Numbered from the stretch's first letter, positions 10,262 to 20,992 are shown. The stretch: 25,051 bases of DNA from Ophiocordyceps camponoti-saundersi (nom. inval.) (GCA_003339415.1 PDHQ01000423.1:1-25051), one strand, 5' to 3'. Notes: a model not told the origin generated them from the letters alone. A program made the numbers and translations.

Positions 10262-12420
10262 ATTACCTAGAAAGGGGTAACTATTTATTTCCTACTTAAG
10301 GTTAAACTTAAGCACGATATAATAGATTTTCTTCTTAAATAGCATATTAGTAGTCTTATTTATAGTAGTAGGTATCGTAATTATTATAAGAATTATAAAT
10401 AGGTGCACTTTATCCTAGATTCCCCTATTTAAGATTTTTATTATAGCTCCTAGCTTAAAGCTAGTTACCTATAATTATCTCTCTACTCTAAAAATAAAAC
10501 GCCCTATATTATCTACGTAGCTACTTTAGTCTTAGATATTATTAAACGGGATAATATTAGCGATCTCCTCGCTAGCTTAAAATATATATAAGTATTTAAT
10601 CGTATCTATAAAAAGCTTAACGCGTTCCTTCGGCTAAACTATTTATCTTATAAATTAAGGGGGCTATTTATACTCGAGGGTTCGCGCGAGCTTAAGAGTT
10701 ACCGCCGAGAAAGGGAGATTAGGTAACGTAGGCCTTATCGTTACTCTACTATAAAGTATCGCCGTAGTAGTAAACTTATTATTTCGTTTACTAAAAAATA
10801 GCCCTTCCGGTTTAAAGTCTACTTCCTTACTAAGCTTATAGTTTAGGTCTATTAAATTTATAATATATTTTAGTTATAATAATAATACGCTAAGTATAGC
10901 TTAGTTATTAAATAAATAGTTAGTTTAAAGGAAAAAGAGGGTACGCGTAGGAAAAGAGGAAAAACGCGTTGCCTTATTTTATTATTATTCGCTGCCTTAG
11001 TTCTTAGGCTTACTACTCTATACTTTAGTTAGTACTACGATATCGCGAAGGGAAGAGCGGGGAGGGCTCCTTCCTAATTAGGAATAAATAGTTATTAGCT
11101 CGCTATTTATATCGCCCTCGTCCTCTCCCTCTCTTTTTTTTCTTTCTTTGCCTACTTAACTTAGACGCGTTAATAATAATAAGAATCTTTAATCGCGATA
11201 GCGCCTAAGTTAACGGAAGAGAAGATAATCGAGGAGAAAAAGAAACGTCTTCTTAATATTTATAACCTTATCTTACGTAAGTTAGATACCGAAGATATAA
11301 GCGTCCTATCGAGCTTAGGCTAGTAAGGCCGTATAGCGCTAAAGACTCTTCCTTACCTTAAATATATACGCGTAAGTATTTTAATTAAATAGTTCCGGAT
11401 ATCGAGACTAATTTTCTCTACCTAGATTTACGCCTACCTTAAGATTTAGTATAAGGGAGGCGTTAACGTCGGGCACTTTAGCGTTCCTATATTTATTAAG
11501 ATAGCTTTCCGCGAGAAGGTTCCTTAGGAAGCCCCGGCTTTTATTAAGATAGAAATAAGTACTATATCTCCTCTTAAGTTCTTTCTTTATTACTTTATTA
11601 GGGCTAGAGAGAGAGAGTACTAGGAGAAGACGCTAGGGGAACCCCGAGTTACTTATATCCCGACTAAGATCGCGCACCTAGAGGGCTCCTTCTTTAACTA
11701 TTTAATCTAAGGGAAACGCCCTAAATACTATAAGGCTTTTCTTATCTTAATTTTTAGTTAACGTAACCCGAGGTTATATACCTATTACCTATAATTATAG
11801 ATAACGACCGTTACCTACTATAGGGAATATATATTAACGCTATTTTATAAGTGCATTTTAATATACGGCTAAAGGGGTTATAGTTATTCTAATTATATTT
11901 AGAATAGGACTAGGGCGGCTACCTATAATTAGCGTTAGCACTCTAAGTACGCTTATAGGGCAGAGATTAGTAAGGCCTTATAGATAGTAGGTTACTTTAT
12001 CGGTAGCTAGGATATTTTTACTAACTCCGTTATATACGAGGACTATCTAAATCCTTAAGTTACGCCTTACTTAATTAAGGATATACCGAATCCGTTCCTT
12101 AATAACGGTCTAGAGCCTAGAGAGGGCAATAAGTAGCTTAATATTAAGGAGCGGGCTCGAAAAGTCCTAGAATTAGAGTAAAGTAATTTATTATAAGTAT
12201 AAGGGTCCGGTAAAGAAGTTAAAATAAAGAAGAGTTATCGTACCTTCGTTTAAGTATACTATTTAGACTAAAATACCTTCCCCTTCCTCCCCGTAGATAT
12301 TAAGTAAGAAAGGTTACGGGTATTTAAAGCTTATATAATAACCGTAGGACGGCTCTAATATAAAGGGCTTTCTCTGCTTTAGTAATTTAGGGGAGCTAAA
12401 CTTTAAGGGTGGTTTTTTTA
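10262..12420 (+). pseudogene. G2: long RIP-degraded ghost gene, unrecognised
   Basis: One plus-strand frame (codon starts 2 mod 3) can be followed for about 720 codons with stops that I read as TAA/TAG. In the first 167 codons after 11201 it has about 7 stops against about 15 and 16 in the other two frames. Legible parts: IIKRDNISDLLASLKYI, LNAFLRLNYLSYKLRGLFI and LKSYRREREIR near 10540-10725; KLTEEKIIEEKKKRLLNIYN at 11210-11269; GGVNVGHFSVPIFIKIAFRE near 11459-11518; SYRTFV near 12233. A stop-dense stretch at about 10850-11180 suggests an intron, a separator between two genes, or extra decay, so G2 may be two genes. I recognise no family. It is head-to-head with G1 and ends about 160 bp before repeat B. 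Confidence 0.55.
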
Positions 12421-12579
12421 GCTTAGTCTAAGTATTAAGGAGACCGTCCCTAATAACTGCTTTATTAGTTCGGTTACTAGGAGATATATAACTCCTTAAA
12501 ACTATTTAATTAAGGGTTCTAGTGCTTAAAACCTAATTCTTATTTATTTCGGCGTTAAATTCCTCCCTAGCTAGGAGGG

Positions 12580-13130
12580 TAGTCTTTAACTAGTATAAGG
12601 GGGATCTCTAACTATAGGGGGATAAGCTAGATCGAAATTCTCTATCGGGAAAATAATAGGAAGGCGATTTTCTATATAAAGATAAAAGAAATAAGAAAAA
12701 AAAAGAGAGAACTATTTAATAAAGTATTTAAAACTTTAAGAATAGAGTTTTAATTAGTAATTTATCGTCTAAAAGTGTAATATTTAAAAAAAAGCTATAA
12801 TTCTATTTAGTAGAGTTTTATTATAACTCCTTTCTAAGATACGACTTACGATTAACGACTTTTTTAATAGCTATTAAGATAAGGTTAAGGGCTAATTCTT
12901 CGTTAATTCCTTCCTCTCTCTTAGCCCGAGGGAAACTAATCTACGCTTTATACTTAGTTATAGTCCTTATCCTCTCTTAACCGCCCTTTATATCCTAATA
13001 CTCAGATCTCTTAGAATAAAAAAAAAGGTTAAGAGACTATTTAATTAAATTTTATATAAGCCTCTAATAGCTCCCTACGTAAGGCTAACACGGTTTCCCC
13101 TTTAGGGATCTTTGCTACTATCGCTATAAA
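12580..13130 (+). repeat. ~620-bp direct repeat, copy B (lacks the first ~80 bp)
   Basis: It aligns with copy A from its TATAAGGGGGATCTCTA block (12592 onwards) to the right end near CTATCGCTATAAA (13118-13130). It has the same order of blocks: ATATAAAGATAAAAG, AATTCTATTTAGTAGAGTTT, GGGAAACTAAT, and the two ACTATTTAAT motifs (12711-12720 and 13037-13046). The distance from the shared block to the right end (about 540 bp) equals that in copy A. Confidence 0.85.
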
Positions 13131-13879
13131 ATGCCTAATAACTCCTTAACTATAGTCTATTAGTTTGCTATTAATATAATCCTTAAAGGTATCCTTTATA
13201 ATCTATACCTACGCACTCTTATACTTATTATTTCTTCTTAATATCGCTATCTCTCTTCCTTAGTATACCTTATATATGCTCGCCTTACTACCTATCTCTC
13301 TTTTTATTCTATTATAAATTTATAAGTTATATCCTAATCTTTCTTACTTATAATATAACTTATAGTTTTCCCTAGTTATAGTATAACTTATAATCTTCCC
13401 TACTTATAATATTACTAATTCTCTCTCTAATTACTATATATATAAAAGCTAGTTATAAACCTATATTCTAACTAGATAAAACTTTATATAGTAATCTTAA
13501 TACTTTACACTGCCCCTACCTTATTACGTATTCCCTTTTACTTTCGTTTTCCTTCTAGTACGTTCCTTCGTTCTCCCTTCTATATTTCGCCTCTCTATTA
13601 TTATCCTCGTATTATAATTATAATCTTAATAATAAATAATATTTATTTTTATTACCCTAATATAATTTTACGCGTAGACCCTAATATACTTTCTTATAAA
13701 ATATCTTACTACGATAGATACCTATATATATATAATATTACCCCGTAACTTATATATACTCGCTACCTAATATATCCTCTATTCTTATACCTCCCCTTAT
13801 TATAAAAATACTAAAAGACTAACGCTAATTTATCTTTCTTTCGCCTAAACGACGCTTTATATTAAGCAAGCTATTATAC
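13131..13879. other. Very AT-rich degraded DNA
   Basis: No gene is recognised. Around 13325-13420 there is a loose duplication of TATAACTTATA.(G/A)T.TTCCCTA. The plus-strand frame leading into the ghost C-terminus at 13880 can be followed back to roughly 13760, but the signal is too weak to annotate. Confidence 0.6.
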
Positions 13880-14268
13880 CTACCTATAATATTACGAAAA
13901 GCCCGCCAGGTTTATAAAGCAAAGAATATAATACCGAGAAATTTCTATACTAAAAGGGCAAAGTAATAGCAGATAGATCGAGAAGAATTAGAAGATTCCT
14001 AGAAAGAGAAGACGAAAGCCCGTGCTCGGATTACCCGTATAAAGAAGCTTACTATTAAAGCTATAGAAATCGATAAGAGGAAGAAAACTAGCTTACCCCC
14101 TAAGGATCTAGGTCCTAACTAAGACTTAATTACTACGGCGTTTACGTAACGTTCTATAACCTTAGTCGCTTATAATAAGTAACTAGATATTAATAAAATA
14201 TCTACTAATAAACTACGAAAAGAATATACTAATAATAAAAATATTAACGATAAAAATATTAATAGTTA
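13880..14268 (+). pseudogene. Lysine-rich ghost C-terminus
   Basis: The plus-strand frame with codons starting at 13898, 13901 and so on is read for about 130 codons with about six stops, all TAA/TAG. Legible pieces: KARQVYKAKNIIPRNFYTKR, QIDREELEDS, KEKTKARARITRIKKLTIKA and EIDKRKKTSLPPKDLGPN, then an Asn/Lys-rich end, terminating in a run of TAA codons at ~14268. A long charged helix followed by a Pro-rich linker is common at the C-termini of fungal DDE transposases, but the catalytic core is not visible upstream, so that is only a suggestion. It lies between repeats B and C. Confidence 0.5.
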
Positions 14269-14559
14269 ATATATTAATAATTAATATAATATTTTTATAT
14301 AAATAGTAATAATTATTACTTCTAAGTAATAGTATAAAATTCTTTTATTACTAGCTTAAAGGCTATATATTTTAATAGTAGTTATAAATATACTCTAGCT
14401 ACGGAATAAGAACTATATAGTCGAGTTTACTTTATAGTAAATACTTACGATATTTATATACTCTTTTACGTGACCGTTATCTTTAACTTATATATATTAG
14501 GATATATAGCTATACCGTATATAGTAATAAGCTCTATCGGTATCCTCTATTATAAAAGC
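14269..14559. other. AT-rich spacer
   Basis: No gene, RNA or recognisable repeat was seen between the ghost C-terminus and repeat copy C. Confidence 0.5.
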
Positions 14560-15026
14560 GATAATATATTTATTTTCTATATAAAGATAGGAAAAGGAGA
14601 GATAAAGGTATAGGAACTATCTAACCGAACTTTTAAAACTTTATAATAACGGTTAACTTACTTACTCGCTATATAAAAATCTAAGGTTTAAAGTAAATCT
14701 CTAATTCCGTTTAGTAAAGTTTTACCTATAAGCCCTTTTTAATACTTAACTTATAATATACGACTTTTAGAAACACTATAAAGATAAGCTTTAGGGCTAA
14801 TAACTAGCCTAATTCTTCCTTTCTTAAGGGAAACTAAATAGCACTATATACTTTATAATAACCGCTATCCTATTTTAGGCGCCTTTTATTACCCTTATCT
14901 ATATAGGGTATTAGGAGATAAAAAAGTACTAACGACTATTTAATCTATTTTAGCGTAAGCCTCTATTAGTATTTTATATTCGTATAGCGCCTGCCTTCCT
15001 TAGGTATTACTATCACCGCCATCGAA
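14560..15026 (+). repeat. ~620-bp direct repeat, copy C (right ~450 bp only)
   Basis: It begins around the shared TTTCTATATAAAGATAGGA block (14574) and ends near CACCGCCATCGAACT. It keeps TAATTCCGTTTAGTAAAGTT, GGGAAACTAA and the second ACTATTTAAT motif (14934-14943). The first motif reads GAACTATCTAACCGAAC (14613 onwards), a less degraded form that hints at the ancestral sequence. Confidence 0.8.
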
Positions 15027-15114
15027 CTGCCTTCTATTAGATAACTTCTACCTCGTAAAATCGACTATAGCTAGAGCCTTACTCTTATCTCTAAAAACTA
15101 CCGTTATCTAAGAA

Positions 15115-15125
15115 CCCCCCCCCCC
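15115..15125. repeat. Homopolymer C11
   Basis: A second run of eleven C residues, as at 7446-7456, about 90 bp after the end of repeat copy C. An 8-C run lies at 16072-16079. Confidence 0.95.
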
Positions 15126-15211
15126 TTATATAACTCTACGCTTACTCCCTATATATTCTTCCTTTACTAACGCGCTTACTCCTTTTCTCCTTTATAATAA
15201 ACTAAACTCTA

Positions 15212-15235
15212 ATATATATATATATATATATATAT
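15212..15235. repeat. (AT)12 microsatellite
   Basis: Uninterrupted alternating AT in the short gap between repeat copies C and D. Confidence 0.95.
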
Positions 15236-15287
15236 CGGCTTATAATAACTAACCTAAGATAATACTATAGTAATCCCGGAATCCGAT

Positions 15288-15914
15288 ACTATAATTTAGC
15301 GCGGGAAGAAGGATACCCCTAGCAAGTATAGTAGATACCTTAGGGGCGTAACTTCTTATTTAACTATAGCTTTTAGATAATATAAGGGGTAATCTCTAGC
15401 TTTTTAGGGATAAGTTAGATAGTAATTCTTTATAGAGAAAGCGATAAGAAGTCGGATTTCTATATAAAGATAAGAGGAATAAGGGAAAAGAAGGAGGGAA
15501 CTATTTCACCGAAAATAGAAAATTATAAAAGAAGTGTATAAATTAGTAATTTATAGTATTAAATTCTAGTATTTAAAATAAGGTTATAATTCCGTTTAGT
15601 AGAGTTTTGCTATAAGTTCTCTTTAAGACTCGACTTATAATTTACGACTTTTAGGATAGCTATAAAGACAAGGTTAAGGACTAATTATTAGTTAATTCCT
15701 TCCTCCCTTAACGGAAACTAATCTATACTATATATCTAATATCGTAATAATTCTTATCCTATCTTAACCGCCTTTTATATTCCCGTTATTATAAACTCTA
15801 AAGGGAAAAAAAGGGTTCCGGAACTATTTAATTTAACCGTTTCTATGCCCTTCGTTCCACCCTAGGTAAGGCTAACGCATATCTTTCTTTGTCGTCTCTG
15901 CCACCGCCGCTAAA
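15288..15914 (+). repeat. ~620-bp direct repeat, copy D (full length)
   Basis: This is the full-length partner of copy A: TTTAGCGCGGGAAGAAGGAT from 15295, right end CACCGCCGCTAAA (15902-15914). The left end holds a nested inverted repeat: AAGAAG (15306-15311) and CCCCTA (15316-15321) against TTAGGGG (15340-15346) and CTTCTT (15352-15357). The first motif reads GAACTATTTCACCGAAA here, again less degraded. A and D are within a few bases of each other in length, so decay was by substitution rather than indels. Confidence 0.85.
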
Positions 15915-17199
15915 GTATCTATCTATAATATATATATATATTTCTATATTTATACCTATAAAAAAAAGTATTAAAGAAATTATATAGGATTTTATAACGT
16001 ATATTTCGGCATTCTTAACGCCCTGCTATTAAAGATACGACTCGTACGGCTACTAGCACTATTTAGCACGACCCCCCCCTTATTCTATATAAATTATTAT
16101 TTTAGGTTAAAATAAGCATAACCGCCCTCCTCTTTTAACGTAGTTATTATTTCTTTCTTAATCTGTTAGTTCCCTTACTATACTAAAGTTATCTCTTTAT
16201 AGCTTTTTATATTTTTTTCCCTACGTATATATATAATAGAAAAAAGAAAAGTTAGATAATTTAGTAGAAGAATTAAATTGCAGCTTTTAGAAAATAAGAG
16301 TATATAAGGATAATATCGACGATAGGTCTAACCTGCCCCGTACGTGCTAAATTAAACTCTAACTAGGCTTACTAGCGCTCGCTTTTATAAGCTACTATAA
16401 ATAAATAACACTTATCTCTACTTACTTCTCCTACCCTATACTCGCTAAATGCGTAATATATCCTTGCTTTCTTTTCTTTAATATATATATTTAAATATAC
16501 TTTTAATTCGTTATTCTTTCCTATATAGACTTTAGTTATACTCCCGCCTAGGTATATAATCGCATTTTTTAATAAATATTTCTAAAAATAAACCCCTCGA
16601 ACTTTCTTACTCGCGGTCTCACGTACTTTACTAACGTTAGCCGTATACTATTATCGGGCCTATACTCCCTATAATATCTAGTATAAGCCGCTTACTCGGC
16701 TATATACGCTTACTTCCCGTAAAACTCGATATACCTTCTCGTAAAGTAAAATTAAATATAAATAATACTTAGCGAAATAACTAGGAATTACGATTCGTCC
16801 TTACTACGATCTTATAATCCCCTCGTATCTCTACTAGCATATCCCCTTATATATATATTTTACTACGATTTCACCTATAAGTTTTTCTTTTTCTTTATCC
16901 TTTCTCCTTATATACGTATATACTCTTATATACCTATATATAATATAAAAGACTTTATTCTATAATACGATCCTCCCCTACTATATATATTTAGAGCCTA
17001 TAACTAGACTCTTCGGCGATTAATAAAACTTATACTAAAGATATATTACTACTAATTAGACCCGGATCCCGGTATAAACTAAACTATAACTATAGCCTCT
17101 CCTTTAGCGACTTTAACTACTACGAATATATTATAGGAATTATATACTATAATAATCTAATTATATTTGCAGATCTTTTATTTCTAAAACTAGTTAAAC
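15915..17199. other. AT-rich degraded DNA
   Basis: Nothing assignable was found. There are short TA tracts (for example 15932-15942), an 8-C run at 16072-16079 and no frame clearly better than the others. Confidence 0.6.
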
Positions 17200-17500
17200 T
17201 CTTGCCCTTACTTAGAAGCTAATAGGACTCGTAGTGAAAGATCGACTACCTTACGGAATACCGCTTAAACTTTTTAACCTAGCGGCAAGGCCTCTTACGA
17301 ACCCTTCTAGCTACTTACCTCGGTAAGATAGCCGAATACCGAAACTCGGGGGCGTTTAATAACTTTAGATATATACTCCCTCCTAATTATATTACTCGGT
17401 TTCGGGAAAAGCCTAGGACTATTATAATTTCCCTTAATAGTCCCGAAAGCTTTATAAGTAAGATAGAATATAGGAGTATCTTTTACTATTAGTAGTTAGT
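17200..17500 (+). pseudogene. Ghost frame, possibly a LINE ORF1 (gag-like) fragment
   Basis: The plus-strand frame with codon starts divisible by 3 carries very few stops over about 80 codons from ~17229 to ~17475. Legible pieces: TEYRLNFLT, GLLRTLLATYLGKIAEYRNS and NYITRFREKPRTIIISLNS, followed by PESFISKIEYRSIFYY. A conserved-looking IISxNSPE stretch followed by a short helix and a region rich in Tyr (RIP turns Cys codons into Tyr) recalls the RNA-binding and zinc-knuckle part of fungal Tad-like LINE ORF1 proteins. This is a resemblance from memory and not a match; no reverse transcriptase was found nearby. Confidence 0.4.
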
Positions 17501-18639
17501 TTTAGGTTAATTATACTACTCCCTATACCTATACCCGTTATAATACGGGAGTAGATGCCCGTTTCCCTTATAGTCTTCGTTTCGCTAGAATACGTAGCGA
17601 AGCGCCTCGCTCCTATACCTATTCCTATTTCCCCCGTCCCTCTTATTAATATCTAAGTCCGTAAGGCGGGTTCGGTACGTAAATACCTAAATATTATATT
17701 AGTTATTTACCTTATCGTAAAATTACTTAGAATAATACTAATAGAAACTAAAAATTACTATCCTATCCCTATTAGGATTTCCACCTGCCCCCTAGCTTTT
17801 ACTAGCACGTGCCCCTAACTATTTTACTAGGATTTCGCTTACTACGGTTTTTCTCTTTTCCCTCCTTCTCCGTAGCTTAGAATCTTTATTTATAGTACTA
17901 ATACTATTATTTACTTAACGTCTCCTTTCCGTAATAACGTTTAGTAAATATAGCTATTATAATATTTATATTATATTAACTAACTAAGTATTCCTATACC
18001 TCTTAAAAAATTCTTTACTAAATTTTCCGACTTTCTCCCTATAGCGCCTTCTCGTCCCCGTCGCTATTCTCTAAAGATATATAACCGCGATAACAGCACG
18101 GTCTTATAAAACCTAACTATATTTAATAAGTCGTTACTCTATTAACTTTTCTATTCCGTATATCTAAATATTAAAATAAAAGCTAAATACTATAAAAAAA
18201 ACTCTAAAACCGATATTAAGCCTAAAAAGAATAATACTAAACCTAATATAAAGATAATAAATACTAGGGTTAAAAAATAATCTAAACTTATATTTATAAG
18301 CCGTATTTCTTATTCTCCTTATCTCCCTTTCTTTTTATATTATATACCTGCTAACTATAAGCTTTATTTAAAAACTAGCCCCTTCCGCCTTTTAAAACGA
18401 CTAATAACTAGTTAGGTCGCCTCCGTAACATTACGCTCCTAAGTATTAAGGTTAAAAATATTCCGACTATCTATATTAAAAAATCTTTAAAAAATAAATT
18501 ATCTCCTTCTTCTAATAAAAAGCCGGCGTTTAAAAAAGCTAAGCGAAATAGTTTACTTAAAAAAGTAGTCTAGGTGCTACTATTATAAAACTCTAAAGCT
18601 AGCCTTCCCTCTATTATACTACGTTCTATAACTACACGC
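17501..18639. other. Degraded DNA, no clear gene
   Basis: The stretch just after the LINE-like frame (17500-17660) may be its continuation. Around 18170-18290 a plus-strand frame is rich in Lys/Asn/Thr; from there the same frame (2 mod 3) leads into the RRP5 S1 segment, but the intervening sequence cannot be aligned to anything I recognise. Confidence 0.5.
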
Positions 18640-19490
18640 TAATATATATCTTATAAGTAATAGTAGCGGATACCTATAGCGCGTAACTATTAAGTTTAGT
18701 AACGGTTACCTCGTAGCCGGCAACGTCCGTAAGGTTAAAGAGTATAGTATATTTATCGTTATTAATAACTTAGCTAATATTAGTAGCCTATATCGTAGTA
18801 GTTAGATAGCCGATAATCCGGTTAAGGACGCGACTAAATTATATAAAGCGCGGGATATCGTTAAATATAAAGTACTTAATGTCGACGCGTAGAAGCGGAA
18901 GTTTAGCCTTAGCCTTAACTAGTTACTTTTTAAGATAAAGATAGCGATATAGCTTATCCGTACTCGGATAAGGATAACGGAGGTGCTGCTCTTATTAATA
19001 GCGATACGGATATAGATAATATTATCTTAAAGTTATAAAAGAGCGACGACTAAGCGACGGAGAATACGAGTAATATAGAAGGAGAGTAGAATAATACCGA
19101 ACTTTAAATTAGCGGCGGCGGTCTCGGGGCGCTTAAGAAAATCTTATAGGCTACCTACCCGCTTTACTTATCCTACTCTAAACCTAGCTCTAATAAGGAG
19201 CCCGGCTTTAGCGGCAAATAGCTAGCGTAACGAAAAAAAAGAAGAAAGCTTCGGTTAAGGTTTATAAGACGATTACGCTTAACGCGCACGCCCCGTAGAT
19301 AGCGAGCGACTACGAGCGGCTGCTCCTCGGCCAGGCTTAGTCGTCGGCGCTATCTATCGCGTATATATCTTTCCGGATATACGTAAGCGAGCTGCCTAAG
19401 GCGCGCGAGGTAGCGGGGCGTGCGATTAAGACTATTAGCGTGCGGGAAGAGGGCGAGAAGCTAAACGTTTAGGTTACTTATCTTAACTTT
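18640..19490 (+). pseudogene. RRP5: RIP-mutated partial copy of RRP5 (rRNA biogenesis protein)
   Basis: RRP5 is a large nucleolar protein needed for 18S and 5.8S rRNA maturation; it has many S1 RNA-binding repeats and then HAT helical repeats. Two parts are visible. From 18719, frame 2 mod 3, an S1 domain reads GNVRKVKEYSIFIV, then ANISSLY, then ADNPVKDATKLYKARDIVKY, then VLNVDA-KRKFSLSLN. From ~19240, frame 0 mod 3, a Lys-rich linker precedes SDYERLLLGQ (19305-19334), the family's start of the HAT region, then SELPKAREVAGRAIKTISVR, EEGEKLNV and TYLN. Between them (~18982-19200, frame 1 mod 3) lies a Ser/Asp/Glu linker. The in-frame stops are TAG/TAA at expected Gln/Trp positions. Homology fades after 19490. 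The frame changes mean indels as well as RIP. The full protein is about 1,700-1,800 residues, so this is a small late part; the working gene must lie elsewhere. Confidence 0.85.
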
Positions 19491-19589
19491 ATAGTTATAT
19501 TTCCGGAGGCGGGCGCGATTAATAAGCAGGGTACTCTAAGCGCCTAATATATAAAAGTATCTTTATCTTAAGACGCTTAAATAATACGC

Positions 19590-20665
19590 CCCTACAACTC
19601 TTAGATAATTCCCCTTTAGCGATTTTCTATATTACTATTCGCTATTTATATTTCCTTTCTATACTCTTACTTACGTTACCTTATAACTTTCGTAACGTAC
19701 TATACTCTATCCTAAGATATGCTTATTAGCTCTAGCCGTCTCGATAAAGTTTGCCACGGTTCCGTCTAATAATTTAGAAAACCCGCTCCTATTATAGGAA
19801 TTCCCTATAACGATATAATTAGCGTATCGGTTCCTAAACGCCCTATATATAATAATATAGTCGCAGAACGCTTGGGGCACCCTATTATTACGATAATAGC
19901 GGCATCGATTAACTACCTCTTACGACTAGCTATTATAATACCTTATATCTAGTCGCACTACTTAAAGAGGCGAGTAATATATATCTAATCCGTATTATTC
20001 GGGTTATTAATAACTACCGTAAGAGTTATATTTCTTTTCGGCGGCATAGCTACTACCTAGCTCTCCTAGTCCTATTTTACCTTATTATTTCCCGCTTTTC
20101 CGAAACGAATTTCTCTTAGACTTACGTTTATCGTATAGTACTTAAGTTTCTCGGCGGAATCTGCCGATATCGTTCCTAGCGTATAGTAAAGCTTCCTATT
20201 ATATACGCTTTTCGTAATTTACCTAAATAGGGATCCTAGAAAGTTTACCGCTATATAAGTCTCGGATAACGATATTTCGCGATCTTAATATAATAATAAC
20301 CCTCGAGAAATTATAAAATACTTAAAAAGCGTGCGCGAGGGAAAAAATACTAAATGCTACCCGTTTCTAATAATAAATAAAGTAAACTTAACGGAGAGAG
20401 GATTTTTTTCCACGCCGCACGACTAATTTCTATATTTTATATATATACGGCTTCGATTACTAAGTCATTACGTATTTATTCCCCTGCCATATCTATAAGT
20501 TATAATCTCTTCCCTCTAAATACCTCCTCTGCTATTTTACGAGTGTTCTTATCTTTCACGCCCGATTCTATATACTATCTTTATAGCTATATTACTTTAG
20601 ATAGACTTCGCTACCTACCTACGTGCTTTTCTCCACCGACTAATTAAAACCTAGGATTATAATAC
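19590..20665 (-). mobile_element. Element E, copy 1
   Basis: First of three direct copies of a ~1.1-kb unit (others at about 21610-22790 and 23530-24775). Shared landmarks in plus-strand order: CTTAGATAATTCCCCTTTAG at the left, TATAACGATATAATTAGCGT, GCGAGTAATATATATCTAAT, CTTATTATTTCCCGCTT, GATATCGTTCCTAGCGTATA, AGAGGATTTTTTTCCACGCC, and AAAACCTAGGATTA at the right (20646-20659). It begins about 100 bp after the RRP5 fragment. Multiplicity and a shared gene suggest a mobile element; no terminal inverted repeats or target-site duplications were identified. Confidence 0.65.
19717..20284 (-). pseudogene. E1 ghost gene, unrecognised, possible HTH
   Basis: Minus-strand frame beginning near 20284 with EISLSETYIAVNF, then RKLYYTLGTISADSAEKLKY, then a Lys-rich segment, then VINNPNNTD, then VVNRCRYYRNNRVP, AFRNRYANYIVIGNSYNRSG and DGTVANFIETARANKHI. 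The stops are TAA/TAG. One 1-bp deletion near 19945 shifts the frame. The same residues appear in E2 and E3 at the same places, which shows the frame was real. The family is unknown to me. Confidence 0.65.
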
Positions 20666-20992
20666 CCGCGCGTTATAAGAATACTATAAGTAGAAGTATA
20701 TAGAAATAATATAATATCTTAAATCTTATCTAAAAACGTAGTAGAGAACGGTATAGTTTTTGCAAGTAGCGAGTATAAATAATAACGCTATAATCTTACC
20801 GCTTAGCTATATACCTTAAATTACTTTATAGCGATCGTTTCCTTTTTAGAATTTTTAATTATTACTTATAAGACTAATACCTACTTTTAAGCTATAAAGG
20901 AAGCACCTTCTAATTTACGTATACGTAATACTTTCTAGGTATATTATACTTATACGATAACGACGATTAAGGTACGTACTATCGCTACGATT
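20666..20992. other. Spacer between element E copy 1 and D-family copy 3
   Basis: AT-rich degraded sequence; no gene or repeat recognised. Confidence 0.5.

Noticed and set aside
13700..13880. Resemblance of a plus-strand stretch (LPNISSILIPPLI) to the LPxHSSHLLQPLD motif of pogo-like transposases
   Set aside because: Codons at the His and Asp positions are not reachable from the expected ones by CpA to TpA changes, so the similarity is probably chance.
7680..15914. Typical LTR retrotransposon bounded by repeats A and D
   Set aside because: G1 and G2 are on opposite strands, no reverse transcriptase, RNase H, protease or integrase motif was legible, and B and C are truncated on the left. Not excluded outright, since LTR ends may be unreadable after RIP.
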